Assembly: GCF_004168255.1 (NCBI RefSeq)
Contig: NZ_SEWG01000009.1
Location: forward strand, 62,001 to 126,000
Length of the DNA: 64,000 bases
Direction of reading: 5' to 3'
DNA from: Mucilaginibacter terrigena
GTDB lineage: Bacteria > Bacteroidota > Bacteroidia > Sphingobacteriales > Sphingobacteriaceae
In this document: positions 25,377-34,194 of the stretch, in pieces
How the letters are laid out: each line of letters begins with the position of its first letter
Numbering within the stretch: the stretch's first letter is position 1
Translations under genes and position numbers: made by a program
The notes under the pieces: model-generated
What the model was told of the DNA's origin: nothing
Database searches by the model: none
Seen by the model: the letters and a program-made list of their open reading frames with translations, nothing else

Positions 25377-26621
25377 ATGAACAAAATATTACTCATTATA
25401 CAGCGCGAATACGTAACACGTGTACGCAAAAAGGCTTTCTTGGTAATGATGTTTGCGGTGCCATTATTAGTAGCCGGGATGTTTAAACTTATTGCTTACG
25501 TTGCCAAGGATAGCGACCAGATCAGCAAGCCACAAACCGTTAAGGTGATTGATGAAAGCCACCAGTTTGAAGGCAAATTAAAGAATGCAAAAAACATCCA
25601 GTTCGTCCCCACCAACGAGCCATTGGAGCAAGCTAAGGCAGGCCTAAAGGATAACGAAGACCTTTCGGTATTATTAATATCGAAAGATTACGCACATAAA
25701 CCTGTGCAGTTCTTTTCTAAAAAGAAACCGTCCTTCACCCTTACCGGCGAGGTGGAAAACCAGATGAACCAGATAGCATCAACCAACACGATGCTGGCTA
25801 ATCATATTGATACAGCACTGATAAACAAGGCGCAGAAAAATAAAGTTAGCGTAAGCGCTATGGAAGTTACAGATGCCGGCACCAAGGACGCAGACGTTGG
25901 CGCAAGTATGGGCGTAGGTGTGGCATGTGCCATACTCATATACATGTCGTTATTTATATATGGCGCGCAGGTAATGCGCGGCGTTATAGAAGAAAAAACA
26001 AGCCGCATTATCGAGGTGATCATCTCATCGGTAAAGCCTTTTCAGTTAATGCTGGGCAAAATTATTGGCGTGGGCTTAGTTGGCTTAACACAATTTGGCG
26101 CATGGATAATTTTATCAGTACTTGCAACTAAAATTGGTGGCCAGCACGCTTCGGGTGGTATGGCCCAGTTTTTAGTTACGCTTCAAAACCTTCCGTTTGG
26201 GTACATATTATTTTGCTTTCTGTTTTACTTTATAACCGGTTACCTGCTTTACAGCGCACTATTTGCGGCAGTGGGCTCGGCGGTCGACAGTGAGACCGAA
26301 ACCCAGCAGTTTATGTTCCCGATAACCATGCCTTTGTTGTTCACCTACCTGTTGTCGGTAACGGTACTATTTCGGGCACCGGATAGTCCTTTAGCCGTTT
26401 GGTTATCTATGATACCGTTTACCGCACCGGTAGCCATGATGATCCGTATACCGTTTGGAGGTGTTGGCCCGTGGGAACTGGCTATCTCAATGACTTTAAT
26501 GGTGGTTGGCTTCCTGTTTACCACTTACGTGGCGGCACGTATTTACCGTGTAGGCGTACTGATGTATGGCAAAAAAGCAAGCTTTAAAGAACTGGCCAAA
26601 TGGTTCTTTTATAAAGAGTAG
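25377..26621 (+). CDS. ABC-2 type permease, NatB-like
   Basis: The 414-residue membrane protein has one N-terminal transmembrane segment (about 20-42), a large extracytoplasmic loop of some 140 residues, then a cluster of five or six hydrophobic segments from about 180 to 400. This is the layout of the NatB/YhaP class (ABC2_membrane_3). The EEKTSRIIEVIISSVKPFQL loop near 205-224 is the typical coupling region. It forms an exporter with the ATPase gene just upstream. Confidence 0.9.
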   Translation: MNKILLIIQREYVTRVRKKAFLVMMFAVPLLVAGMFKLIAYVAKDSDQISKPQTVKVIDESHQFEGKLKNAKNIQFVPTNEPLEQAKAGLKDNEDLSVLLISKDYAHKPVQFFSKKKPSFTLTGEVENQMNQIASTNTMLANHIDTALINKAQKNKVSVSAMEVTDAGTKDADVGASMGVGVACAILIYMSLFIYGAQVMRGVIEEKTSRIIEVIISSVKPFQLMLGKIIGVGLVGLTQFGAWIILSVLATKIGGQHASGGMAQFLVTLQNLPFGYILFCFLFYFITGYLLYSALFAAVGSAVDSETETQQFMFPITMPLLFTYLLSVTVLFRAPDSPLAVWLSMIPFTAPVAMMIRIPFGGVGPWELAISMTLMVVGFLFTTYVAARIYRVGVLMYGKKASFKELAKWFFYKE

Positions 26622-26715
26622 TTTTTAAGTCTTGAGTCGATAGTCCGAAGTCTTAAGCCCGTTTAATTTCGGAATGGAGACTTTCGGCTTGAAACTAAAG
26701 ACTTCAGACTTCAAG
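26621..26715. repeat. AAGTCTTGAGTC-word palindromic repeat
   Basis: AAGTCTTGAGTC, AGTCCGAAGTCTTAAG and GAGACTTTCGG on the left are answered by CGGCTTGAAACTAAAGACTTC and AGACTTCAAGT on the right. It lies between the ABC permease stop and a terminator. Confidence 0.7.
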
Positions 26716-26716
26716 T

Positions 26717-26756
26717 AAAAATCCCTGCCTGAGCAAAACTCTTGCAGGGATTTTTT
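26717..26756 (+). terminator. Terminator after the ABC transporter operon
   Basis: AAAATCCCTGC pairs with GCAGGGATTTT and is followed by T residues. The next gene starts 13 bp downstream. Confidence 0.8.
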
Positions 26757-26769
26757 AATTTAGCCGCCG

Positions 26770-27708
26770 ATGGATAACAAACGCGTTGCCGTAATGGACC
26801 TTGGCACAAACACTTTTCACCTGCTGATAGCCGAAGGCCCTGCTGATAACTTCACCACCATATTTAAAGCAACCGAAGCGGTAAAACTTGGCGAGGGCGG
26901 CATCAACAAAGGCATCATCCAGCCGGCGGCTTTTGCACGCGGCCTGGCAGCCATGCAGTATTTTCAGGATCAACTGTTGGAGCATAGGGTAGCGGATGTT
27001 AAGGCTATCGCTACGTCGGCCATACGCAGTGCGGCAAATGGACAGGATTTTATAGACCAGGTTGCAGAAAAAACCGGCATCCAAATAGAACTCATCAGCG
27101 GCGACCAGGAGGCAGGTTATATTTACCGGGGCATTGATGCCAGCGGCTGCCTTACCGATGATAACGCGCTTATTATGGATATTGGCGGTGGCAGCGTGGA
27201 GTTTATCATCGCCAACAACGATGAAGTACTGTGGAAGCAAAGCATTGAAATTGGCGCCGCCCGTTTAATGGATAAATTTCACCAAACCGATCCGATACCT
27301 GTAGCATCCATCAAAGAGCTCACCCGCTACCTTGATGGCAAACTGACGGAGCTTTTCGCCGCTGCGTTAAAATATAAACCCACCACCCTGGTAGGCTCAT
27401 CCGGCGCGTTTGAAAGCTTTGCCGAGGTGATCGAATTAAAACGCGGACGGAAATTTAACCTCGACCAGACCAAAGTATATGAGTTTGATACCGACGACCT
27501 TTTAGACCTTATAGAACTTCTCATCAAATCAACCCATGCCTTGCGCGCCAGTATAAAAGGCATTATCCCCGTGCGGGTAGATATGGTAGTAGTGGCCAGT
27601 TTGCTTACCATTTACATGATGCAAAAACTGGGGCTAACGGATGTTACACTGTCCACCTATTCGTTAAAAGAGGGTGTGCTGGCGCAGATGCTAACTACGC
27701 TGCAATAG
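26770..27708 (+). CDS. Ppx/GppA family phosphatase (short form)
   Basis: The 312-residue protein holds the two actin-like lobes of exopolyphosphatase / pppGpp phosphatase. Visible motifs are MDLGTNTFHLLIAEG (about 9-23), ATSAIRSAANG (about 80-90), the phosphate-binding IMDIGGGSVEFIIA (about 136-149) and GSSGAFES (about 217). The C-terminal HD-type domain of E. coli Ppx is absent. Whether polyphosphate or pppGpp is the substrate cannot be told. Its 3' end overlaps the convergent small membrane protein gene by 14 bp. Confidence 0.9.
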   Translation: MDNKRVAVMDLGTNTFHLLIAEGPADNFTTIFKATEAVKLGEGGINKGIIQPAAFARGLAAMQYFQDQLLEHRVADVKAIATSAIRSAANGQDFIDQVAEKTGIQIELISGDQEAGYIYRGIDASGCLTDDNALIMDIGGGSVEFIIANNDEVLWKQSIEIGAARLMDKFHQTDPIPVASIKELTRYLDGKLTELFAAALKYKPTTLVGSSGAFESFAEVIELKRGRKFNLDQTKVYEFDTDDLLDLIELLIKSTHALRASIKGIIPVRVDMVVVASLLTIYMMQKLGLTDVTLSTYSLKEGVLAQMLTTLQ

Positions 27709-27952
27709 CATAACAAGTGGCAAAGCCAATTAACAACACTAAAGCCGCACTAAGTAAAAATGCCCTGGCATTTGTAAAAATTGCTATGATAAGGCATAAC
27801 ACCACCTGCAACGCAATTAGCATGGCATCAACGATAAAATTATATTCATCGTGATTTATGCGCAGTGCTATAGTGTAGATAATCAATATCAACATATTTA
27901 CACCTATGATAATATCGTGGGTTTTTGTTTTCTTTTTTTCAGGCTCTTCCAT
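27695..27952 (-). CDS. Small integral membrane protein downstream of the radical SAM gene
   Basis: The 85-residue product has a charged N-terminus (MEEPEKKKTKTHD) and about three hydrophobic segments (roughly 14-29, 39-60 and 64-84). I recognise no family. It begins 2 bp after the radical SAM stop codon and so is the third gene of that operon. The context suggests an accessory role in the same membrane-lipid process, but that is inference. Confidence 0.65.
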   Translation of the reverse strand: MEEPEKKKTKTHDIIIGVNMLILIIYTIALRINHDEYNFIVDAMLIALQVVLCLIIAIFTNARAFLLSAALVLLIGFATCYAIAA

Positions 27953-27954
27953 AA

Positions 27955-29355
27955 TTATGCAGGTTGTATTTCTTGCCTTAACTGATTTAAATAATCCTTT
28001 TTGTCATCCCGGTAAAAAATATTCATGGTTTCAAACGGGATGATCTGCATATCCTTATTTACAATATGTACGCATGATTTTTTGATAGCCCGTACGTCAA
28101 AATTTTGCGCATCTATAAACTGCATAATTATCACCCGGAACAAGTTATCGTAGCTCAGTTGGGGTGCATCAATTTCGGGCAGGCAACACATAATAGATTT
28201 TAAATGCTCTTTAGCCTTGTCAACAGAGTTACCCGTGCTAAACATATTTAAAAGATGCATTTTCAGTTGCTCGTCCTGTTCATATACAATGGTATTTTTT
28301 GAATTGTCGAGCAGATCGTCGGGGTTTATCATCCGGGTAAGCGGGAATACCTGACCGCCGAGTTTTAAAGCATACCCCATAACCAACGCGTCCGGGTTGC
28401 AAGGTACAGGTATCAAATCATTAGCATTAAAAAAAGTTGTCTGTTCTAAAATCGCCGATCTTACCTCAGTTAACGTATAGCGGTCTGTGGCGGGGTTAAA
28501 ATTTTCTAACCTGCCCGCCTGTTGTGTTGGTTGAAATGTTACCCCCCGCACGCATGGTTGCTTTAAAGCATATTCAATAATTGCGCCTATCTCGTCGGTA
28601 TTCAATCCTTTTTGCAGGGTTACTACCAGCGTTGTAGAAAGGTTATACTTGTTTAGGTTCTCAAGCGCTTTTATCCGAACGTTAGTTAGGTCTTCACCTC
28701 TTAACTGTATTAAAGCTTCTTTTTTAAAAGAATCGAATTGCAGATATATCTCAAAGTCGGGCTGATAAGTTGCCAGCCTTTTTACAAATTCTTCATCTTT
28801 AGCAATACGGATACCGTTAGTATTTACCATCAGATGCTTAATGGGTTTTGTTTTGGCGATATCTAAAATATCAAAAAACTGGGGGTGTACTGTTGGTTCG
28901 CCGCCGCTTATCTGCACTACATCCGGGTCTCCCTCATTTTCTACTATCACATCCAGCATTTGTTCAATTTCTTCTAAAGTACGGTGCCTGCCGTAATGCG
29001 GGGATGACATGGCGTAACAGGTTGGGCACGCCAGGTTACACCTGTCGGTAACTTCAATTACGGTTAAACAAGAGTGCTGCTCATGATCCTGGCATAAACC
29101 ACAGTCGTAAGGGCAGCCATAGTGTGTTTTGGCGTTAAACTTAAGCGGCATTTCGCTACGCTTAGCATAATTGCGGCAATTTTTGTAGTACTCAATATCT
29201 GTTGCTATTAAAACCTTTTCAAAGCCATGATGCCTGCAGTTTTTGAGCATGTAAACATTATCTCCTTCAAAAACAATTTTGGCATCAACCCGCCTTAAAC
29301 AAGTTGAGCAAATGCTTAGTGTAAAATCATAATATATGTACGGGCGTTCAGGCAT
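27955..29355 (-). CDS. Radical SAM enzyme, Tes/MJ0619-like
   Basis: The 466-residue protein has the radical SAM cluster C106-x3-C110-x2-C113 (DRCNLACPTCYA), ISGGEPTVHP and NTNGIRIA. Extra cysteines precede it: C16/C19 and C40/C60, perhaps a rubredoxin-like site, and C81, C85, C88, C96 (CPYDCGLC...HSC). A CC pair lies in MCCLPEID near the end. This arrangement is that of the Tes/MJ0619 group, whose archaeal member joins lipid tails into membrane-spanning tetraethers; other members methylate cofactors. The start codon overlaps the Lgt-like stop (TAATG), so the two are coupled. Work on lipid chains is inferred from that neighbour. Confidence 0.8.
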   Translation of the reverse strand: MPERPYIYYDFTLSICSTCLRRVDAKIVFEGDNVYMLKNCRHHGFEKVLIATDIEYYKNCRNYAKRSEMPLKFNAKTHYGCPYDCGLCQDHEQHSCLTVIEVTDRCNLACPTCYAMSSPHYGRHRTLEEIEQMLDVIVENEGDPDVVQISGGEPTVHPQFFDILDIAKTKPIKHLMVNTNGIRIAKDEEFVKRLATYQPDFEIYLQFDSFKKEALIQLRGEDLTNVRIKALENLNKYNLSTTLVVTLQKGLNTDEIGAIIEYALKQPCVRGVTFQPTQQAGRLENFNPATDRYTLTEVRSAILEQTTFFNANDLIPVPCNPDALVMGYALKLGGQVFPLTRMINPDDLLDNSKNTIVYEQDEQLKMHLLNMFSTGNSVDKAKEHLKSIMCCLPEIDAPQLSYDNLFRVIIMQFIDAQNFDVRAIKKSCVHIVNKDMQIIPFETMNIFYRDDKKDYLNQLRQEIQPA

Positions 29356-30098
29356 TAGCTTTTAATTAACTTTGATGTATATAAAAACACTTTATAATAA
29401 TACAAAATACCTGCCACACAAACTAACTGTATTACTGATAAGCCAAAACTGAAAAAATAATCGGGCTTTATAAATTCTATAAAAAATCTAAATAACAGGT
29501 AAGCTACCATAAATACCTTAAACCTGCTTCCATTGGTAAATTCGAGCTTGCGCTCTATTAAAAATAAAGCCAACCACAACATTATCCAGAATAGTATCTC
29601 GTACAAATTTGTTGGATGCCTGTGTATACCATCGCCAAAGTTAATAGCCCAGGGCAAGGTGCTTTGTATGCCATAGGTGCCGTCTTCTAATCCTGCAAGA
29701 AAACAGCCTATGCGGCCTATCACCATCGCCAGGATAAGGGGATAAACCATTAAGTCGCCCGACGATACAGTGACACCTATTTGCCTTTTGGTAAGCTCCA
29801 CACCTATTAAACCACCCAGCATACCACCAATAATGGTTTTATTACCCATAAAATAAAAAATGTTTAGTTTAGATAAAAACTCTGGGTGTTCCAAAACGCC
29901 CACGATGTGCGAGCCGGCGAATGCGCCAAAAGCCGCGCCAATAAAAATTATTAAACGTTTGTCGGTACTGATGGTATCGTAGCCCTGTCTGCGTAGGTAG
30001 GTATAGTAACGATAGCCTGCAAAGTACGCCAGCGTTTCGAAAACAAAGTGGGCCGGTATAACAGCGCTGCCTAACGGAATATTAACGGGAAAGTGCAT
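29355..30098 (-). CDS. Lgt-like membrane protein (prolipoprotein diacylglyceryl transferase family)
   Basis: The 247-residue protein has about seven membrane segments. It keeps part of the Lgt signature: GRIGCFLAGLEDGTYG aligns with the GRxGNFxNxExxG block, with the Arg, the Glu and several Gly conserved and the Asn replaced by Cys. RHPTNLYE matches the HPTQLYE block, and RFFIEF carries the later Arg region. Classical Lgt moves diacylglycerol from phosphatidylglycerol to lipoprotein cysteines. The divergence and the coupling to a Tes-like radical SAM gene suggest a paralogue acting on another acceptor. It is the first gene of a three-gene minus-strand operon. Confidence 0.75.
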   Translation of the reverse strand: MHFPVNIPLGSAVIPAHFVFETLAYFAGYRYYTYLRRQGYDTISTDKRLIIFIGAAFGAFAGSHIVGVLEHPEFLSKLNIFYFMGNKTIIGGMLGGLIGVELTKRQIGVTVSSGDLMVYPLILAMVIGRIGCFLAGLEDGTYGIQSTLPWAINFGDGIHRHPTNLYEILFWIMLWLALFLIERKLEFTNGSRFKVFMVAYLLFRFFIEFIKPDYFFSFGLSVIQLVCVAGILYYYKVFLYTSKLIKS

Positions 30099-30180
30099 TT
30101 ATGACTAATATATTAAAACCTGTTTACAACAAGGTAATTTAGGTCATCATTTGTATATTGCCACTGCATATTCTCATTAC

Positions 30181-32148
30181 ATGAAAAAACTCATCGGTAC
30201 TTCCCTGTTGTTGTTTACCGCCGCCTTTGCACAGGCGCAGAAAAATCCTAACGATACCATCATCACCAGCTACCAGCCGTCGGTGCTGTTCTCGCCCCTG
30301 CCTTATACTGAAAAGGGCAACGAGTTCCATTCTGCCAATGGCGAACCGGGGCCAAAGTACTGGCAAAACCGGGTAGATTATAAGCTGGCCGTTAAGCTGG
30401 ATACCGCGGCCAAAACCTTAAGCGGCACCGCCGATATTACCTACACCAACAACAGCCCCGATGCGCTGCAATACCTGTGGCTACAGTTGGATCAGAACAC
30501 CTATAAAAAAGACGCCCGGTCTAACTTTGTCACCGGCACGCAGGCAGCCGAACATACCAGCGGTTATGAGATAGAATCGGTAGAGATAGTTACCGGCGAG
30601 GCGCGTACCAAGGCAAAATATGCCATTACCGATACGCGTATGCAGGTGCGTTTGGCCAAGCCCCTGGGTAAAGGGATTATCAAACTCAGCATTAAATACC
30701 ATTACACCATCCCCGGCAGCTTTGGCGGCCGTACCGATTATGTGGATACCAAAAACGGCAAGATCTTCGAGATAGCGCAGTTTTTCCCACGGATGTGCGT
30801 TTATGACGATAGCCGCGGCTGGGCGACAGCCCCCTTCCTGGGCAGCGGGGAGTTTTATTGCGAGTATGGCGATATCGACTACTCGGTAACCGTACCATGG
30901 GATGTACTGGTGGCCGGCCCCGGCGACCTGCTGAATCCTAAAGAAGTGCTAACAGCTAAACAAATTGCAAGGTTAGCGGCAGCCCGCAACAGCGATAAAA
31001 CCATCATGATACGCACCGCGGCCGAGATAAAAGACCCGGCATCAAGGCCTGTAAACAAAGGTACGCTTACCTGGCATTACAAAATGCTGAATACCCGCGA
31101 TGTGGCTTTTGGCGCCTCTAAGGCATTTATTTGGGATGCCGCAAGGGTGAACCTGCCGGGCGGCAAAAAATCGATGAGTATGTCGGTTTACCCGGTAGAA
31201 AGCCAGGGTAAGGACGCCTGGGACAGGTCGACCGAGTACCTTAAGGGCGCCATTGAACATTTTTCAGAAAAGTGGTACCCGTATCCTTACCCTACCGCCA
31301 TTAATGAGGCGGGTATAGCCGCAGGGATGGAATATCCCGGCATTTTGTTTGACGGTATGAATGATAAAGGCGTGGAGCTATTTTTTGTTACCGCGCACGA
31401 AATTGGCCACAACTGGTTCCCGATGATCGTTGGCAGCGACGAGCGCCGTTTTGCCTGGATGGATGAGGGTTTTAACACTTTTATAGATGTGTATGCATCC
31501 GACGCCTTCAACAAAGGCGAGTACGCACCAAAACGCGATGGCGAATATGCGCCCGGCGGCGGTAATCCTGCCGATGAGATCATCGCGCACATCGTCGACC
31601 CAAATTCGCCAACCATCATGACACAGCCGGATGCGATTCCCGAGAGATACCGACACCCGCTAACCTATTTTAAACCCGCTTTTGGTTTGATATTGCTGCG
31701 CGAGCAAATTTTAGGGAAAGACAGGTTTGATTATGCTTTCCGTAATTACATCAGCAAATGGGCTTACAAGCATCCGCAGCCCGATGATTTTTTCCGTTCG
31801 ATGGAGAACGACGCGGGCGAAGACCTGAGCTGGTTTTGGCGTGGATGGTTCTACAACAATTACAAGCTGGATATAGCGCTGATAGATGCCAAATACGTGG
31901 ATAAAGACCACAGCAAGGGCGTAAAACTAACCATCGCCAATAAAGAAATGATGGCTATGCCTTTTACGGTTGAAGCGAAACTGAAAGATGGCAGCAAACA
32001 ACGCACCTATTTCCCGGTTGAAACCTGGCTGCAAAATAAGGTGACCACCTTTATTTTACCAACTACCCAGGATGTTGAAAGTATAACCATCGACCCGGAT
32101 AACGCTTTACCGGATGTGAACAGAAAGAATAATAGTAAAAAGCTATAA
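30181..32148 (+). CDS. Secreted M1 family metallopeptidase
   Basis: The 655-residue zinc aminopeptidase-like enzyme has a signal peptide (MKKLIGTSLLLFTAAFAQAQ). The zinc site is H406-E407-x2-H410 with E429 at the standard x18 spacing (HEIGHNW ... WMDEGF). GMEYPGI stands where the substrate N-terminus-binding GAMEN motif is expected. A beta-sandwich domain precedes the catalytic domain and a short C-terminal domain follows. It probably digests peptides in the periplasm or outside the cell. I start at ATG 30181, because an earlier in-frame ATG would put ten residues before the signal peptide. Confidence 0.93.
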   Translation: MKKLIGTSLLLFTAAFAQAQKNPNDTIITSYQPSVLFSPLPYTEKGNEFHSANGEPGPKYWQNRVDYKLAVKLDTAAKTLSGTADITYTNNSPDALQYLWLQLDQNTYKKDARSNFVTGTQAAEHTSGYEIESVEIVTGEARTKAKYAITDTRMQVRLAKPLGKGIIKLSIKYHYTIPGSFGGRTDYVDTKNGKIFEIAQFFPRMCVYDDSRGWATAPFLGSGEFYCEYGDIDYSVTVPWDVLVAGPGDLLNPKEVLTAKQIARLAAARNSDKTIMIRTAAEIKDPASRPVNKGTLTWHYKMLNTRDVAFGASKAFIWDAARVNLPGGKKSMSMSVYPVESQGKDAWDRSTEYLKGAIEHFSEKWYPYPYPTAINEAGIAAGMEYPGILFDGMNDKGVELFFVTAHEIGHNWFPMIVGSDERRFAWMDEGFNTFIDVYASDAFNKGEYAPKRDGEYAPGGGNPADEIIAHIVDPNSPTIMTQPDAIPERYRHPLTYFKPAFGLILLREQILGKDRFDYAFRNYISKWAYKHPQPDDFFRSMENDAGEDLSWFWRGWFYNNYKLDIALIDAKYVDKDHSKGVKLTIANKEMMAMPFTVEAKLKDGSKQRTYFPVETWLQNKVTTFILPTTQDVESITIDPDNALPDVNRKNNSKKL

Positions 32149-32151
32149 TAA

Positions 32152-32253
32152 ATATGTCATTGCGAGCGATAGCGTGGCAACCTCGTCGGATGCAAGGCGT
32201 TTAGGCATAGCTACGGGGTTGCCACGTCGCTATCGCTCCTCGCAATGACATAT
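32152..32253. repeat. Palindromic repeat, TCATTGCGAGG family, copy 3
   Basis: ATATGTCATTGCGAGCGATA is answered by ...CTCCTCGCAATGACATAT; arms are about 40 bp with a small insertion in the right arm. It fills the gap between two convergent genes, 3 bp after the M1 peptidase stop and 4 bp from the maf stop. It may serve as a two-way terminator. Confidence 0.9.
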
Positions 32254-32257
32254 CGGG

Positions 32258-32821
32258 TTATTTTAGCCTTTTCAACTGCTGATAAACCTTCTCTGTAGGT
32301 AAACCCACCACATTGGTATATGAACCATTAATGCGCTCGATGCCGATAAGGCCGATGCGCTGCTGGATGCCGTAGGAACCGGCTTTGTCCATGGGCTGGT
32401 ATTCGGCTACATAACTGCTAATTTCATCATCAGTCAGTTTGCGGAAAAATACTTCGCTCCTGTCGTAAAATTTATTGTACCGGCCTTTGTAAAGCAGGCA
32501 AACACCGGTGTAAACCTCGTGCATGCGGCCGGAAAGGCGTTGCAGCATTTCTACCGCGTGTTCGGATGATTCGGGCTTGCCCAATATCAGGCCGTCTATC
32601 GCTACAATGGTGTCGGCGGTAAGCACCACCTCGTCACTTACATCTTCATCAAAGGCTTCGGCTTTTTGCTGCGCGATATAAAGGGCAATTTCGGCGGGCG
32701 ATAGCCCATCGGGGTACGATTCGTCCACCTCTTTTAAAACCACGCGGAAATCAATATCCATCAGCCTTAAAAGCTCCTGCCTCCTCGGCGATTTTGATGC
32801 AAGAATAATTCTTTGGTTCAT
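32258..32821 (-). CDS. maf: Maf nucleotide pyrophosphatase
   Basis: Maf proteins hydrolyse non-canonical or modified nucleoside triphosphates (dTTP/UTP and m5UTP types) and were linked to septum inhibition. The 187-residue protein has the phosphate-binding ASKSPRRQELL near the N-terminus, the catalytic ADTIVAIDG and LGKP near 70-85, and the SGRMHEVYTGV segment. It is the last of a five-gene minus-strand cluster (DUF2520, ferredoxin, IscX, KdsC, Maf), separated from kdsC by an ATGAACC-type repeat that abuts its start codon. Confidence 0.93.
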   Translation of the reverse strand: MNQRIILASKSPRRQELLRLMDIDFRVVLKEVDESYPDGLSPAEIALYIAQQKAEAFDEDVSDEVVLTADTIVAIDGLILGKPESSEHAVEMLQRLSGRMHEVYTGVCLLYKGRYNKFYDRSEVFFRKLTDDEISSYVAEYQPMDKAGSYGIQQRIGLIGIERINGSYTNVVGLPTEKVYQQLKRLK

Positions 32822-32946
32822 GGTTAATAGATCATGGTTAATGGTAGTATTTAGTTTATGGACGATGGTTCATCGATCATGGCAGGAGTTGGTTTATAGC
32901 TCCTACAACGTTATGGCACTGCTATGAACTATCAACCATCAACTAT
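32822..32946. repeat. ATGAACC-word palindromic repeat, copy 3
   Basis: GGTTAATAGATCATGGTTAATGG and GATGGTTCATCGATCATGG are answered by CTATGAACTATCAACCATCAAC. It is looser than the other copies and fills the kdsC-maf gap, touching the maf start codon. Confidence 0.7.
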
Positions 32947-32956
32947 ACGCTAAACC

Positions 32957-33478
32957 CTACCAGCTATAAGCCTGCTCGGTCATCCACTTGCCCTGTACCT
33001 TCATCACTTTTTCAATGATATCGCGGGCGCAGCCCTTACCACCGGCAAACGGCGATACATAGGCGCTGATGGCTTTAATTTCTTCGGCGGCATCTGCCGG
33101 GCAAACCGGCAGGCCAACCAGTTTCATCACAGCCAAATCAGGGATATCATCGGCCATGTACAGGATGTTGGCCGGGTTGATGCTTTTTTCTTCGATATAG
33201 ATCTTAAACCTTTCAGATTTTGTATGCGCGCCCAGGTACACATCATTTATACCCAAACTATTTAAACGGAACAAAGCGCTTTTTGACCGGCTGCCAGATA
33301 TAGCGGCAACATGGTAACCACATTTAACCGCCAGCTGCAGGGCGTAACCATCTTTAATATTAAAAGCACGGCTTTGCACACCGGTTTCGGTCACAAATAT
33401 CGACCCATCGGTCAACACGCCATCCACATCAAAAATAAACGTGGTAATATCTTTAAGCTTGGTTAAAAAGGATTCCAT
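32957..33478 (-). CDS. kdsC: KdsC-type 3-deoxy-D-manno-octulosonate 8-phosphate phosphatase
   Basis: This small HAD enzyme removes phosphate from KDO-8-P on the way to LPS KDO. The 173-residue length fits the cap-less, tetrameric KdsC class. Motif I is FDVDGVLTDGS (Asp17, Asp19), motif II AISGSRS, the Lys region AHTKSERFKI and motif IV YMADDIPDLAVM. In Bacteroidota it commonly sits with DUF2520 and maf genes, as here. YrbI-like specificity is assigned by family and not by substrate residues. Confidence 0.88.
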   Translation of the reverse strand: MESFLTKLKDITTFIFDVDGVLTDGSIFVTETGVQSRAFNIKDGYALQLAVKCGYHVAAISGSRSKSALFRLNSLGINDVYLGAHTKSERFKIYIEEKSINPANILYMADDIPDLAVMKLVGLPVCPADAAEEIKAISAYVSPFAGGKGCARDIIEKVMKVQGKWMTEQAYSW

Positions 33479-33484
33479 TTTTGT

Positions 33485-33552
33485 TGGGTCATTGTGTCAT
33501 TGGTTATTGGGTCATTACTGACTGCAAACTAACAACAGCCTACTGCAAACTG
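33485..33552. repeat. Short-word repeats between iscX and kdsC
   Basis: GGGTCATTGTGTCATTGGTTATTGGGTCATT is followed by two copies of ACTGCAAACT. The words are direct repeats and do not form a long hairpin. Confidence 0.6.
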
Positions 33553-33555
33553 AAA

Positions 33556-33798
33556 TTACTGGTTATCTCTCCACTCGTACACCCAGGCGCTTTGTATCTG
33601 CTCCAGGTGGCCTTCGGTAGATTGCTCGCGTGTACCGGCAAAGTTAGGCAGGCTTAGCACCCAATCCAAAAGCTCGGTAAAACGGATGCGATATATTTTC
33701 GATTCGTTAAAATCGTCGCCAAACTTTTCGTAAAGGCTCATGGCAATATCCTCGTGATCGTTCCAGTGTATTGGCAGGGCGAATTTATCGTCGTTCAT
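33556..33798 (-). CDS. iscX: IscX-like Fe-S assembly protein
   Basis: The 80-residue acidic protein matches IscX/YfhJ: HWNDHEDIAMSLYEKF, then YRIRFTELLDWVLSLPNF and a C-terminal EGHLEQIQSAWVYEW. In E. coli IscX binds the desulfurase IscS and iron and modulates cluster assembly. No iscSUA genes are present in the window; the gene sits between a [2Fe-2S] ferredoxin gene and kdsC. This mirrors the fdx-iscX order of the E. coli isc operon and suggests a fragment of that system kept apart from the scaffold genes. Confidence 0.88.
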   Translation of the reverse strand: MNDDKFALPIHWNDHEDIAMSLYEKFGDDFNESKIYRIRFTELLDWVLSLPNFAGTREQSTEGHLEQIQSAWVYEWRDNQ

Positions 33799-33842
33799 GT
33801 TTTCTCTTGATTCTTGATTCTAAATATCTTGATTATTACGCG

Positions 33843-34175
33843 TTAGTGGCCCATAAAACCAGATTGATCCGGCAGGGTTACTTCAATATCGCCGTCGATT
33901 ATAACGCACTGGCAGCCAAGGCGCGATGTAATGCGCGGGTTAACTGCCCGGTCAATAAAGTCCTCTTCCTTATCAGATATCTCCTGGATGTTATCCATCC
34001 CCTTGTTTACGTAAATATGGCAGGTACTGCAACCGCAAACCCCGCCGCAGTTATGCTGCAGGTCGATGCCGTTTTCCAGGCAAACGTCTAAAACAGATTC
34101 CCCCTCGGCAATAGGCAGTTCCACGCTTTCGTGGTCCTTTTCCTCAAAGTTAATCTTTACTTTAAAAATATTCAT
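33843..34175 (-). CDS. fdx: Adrenodoxin-type [2Fe-2S] ferredoxin
   Basis: The 110-residue ferredoxin has cluster ligands C43-x5-C49-x2-C52 (CGGVCGCSTC) and C88 or C90 (RLGCQC). C47 lies between the usual ligands, as in isc-type ferredoxins. It would deliver electrons for Fe-S cluster assembly, consistent with iscX 44 bp downstream in the same direction. The intervening bases hold short TCTTGATTC direct repeats. Confidence 0.9.
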   Translation of the reverse strand: MNIFKVKINFEEKDHESVELPIAEGESVLDVCLENGIDLQHNCGGVCGCSTCHIYVNKGMDNIQEISDKEEDFIDRAVNPRITSRLGCQCVIIDGDIEVTLPDQSGFMGH

Positions 34176-34194
34176 TTTGGCAAAAGTAACAAAA

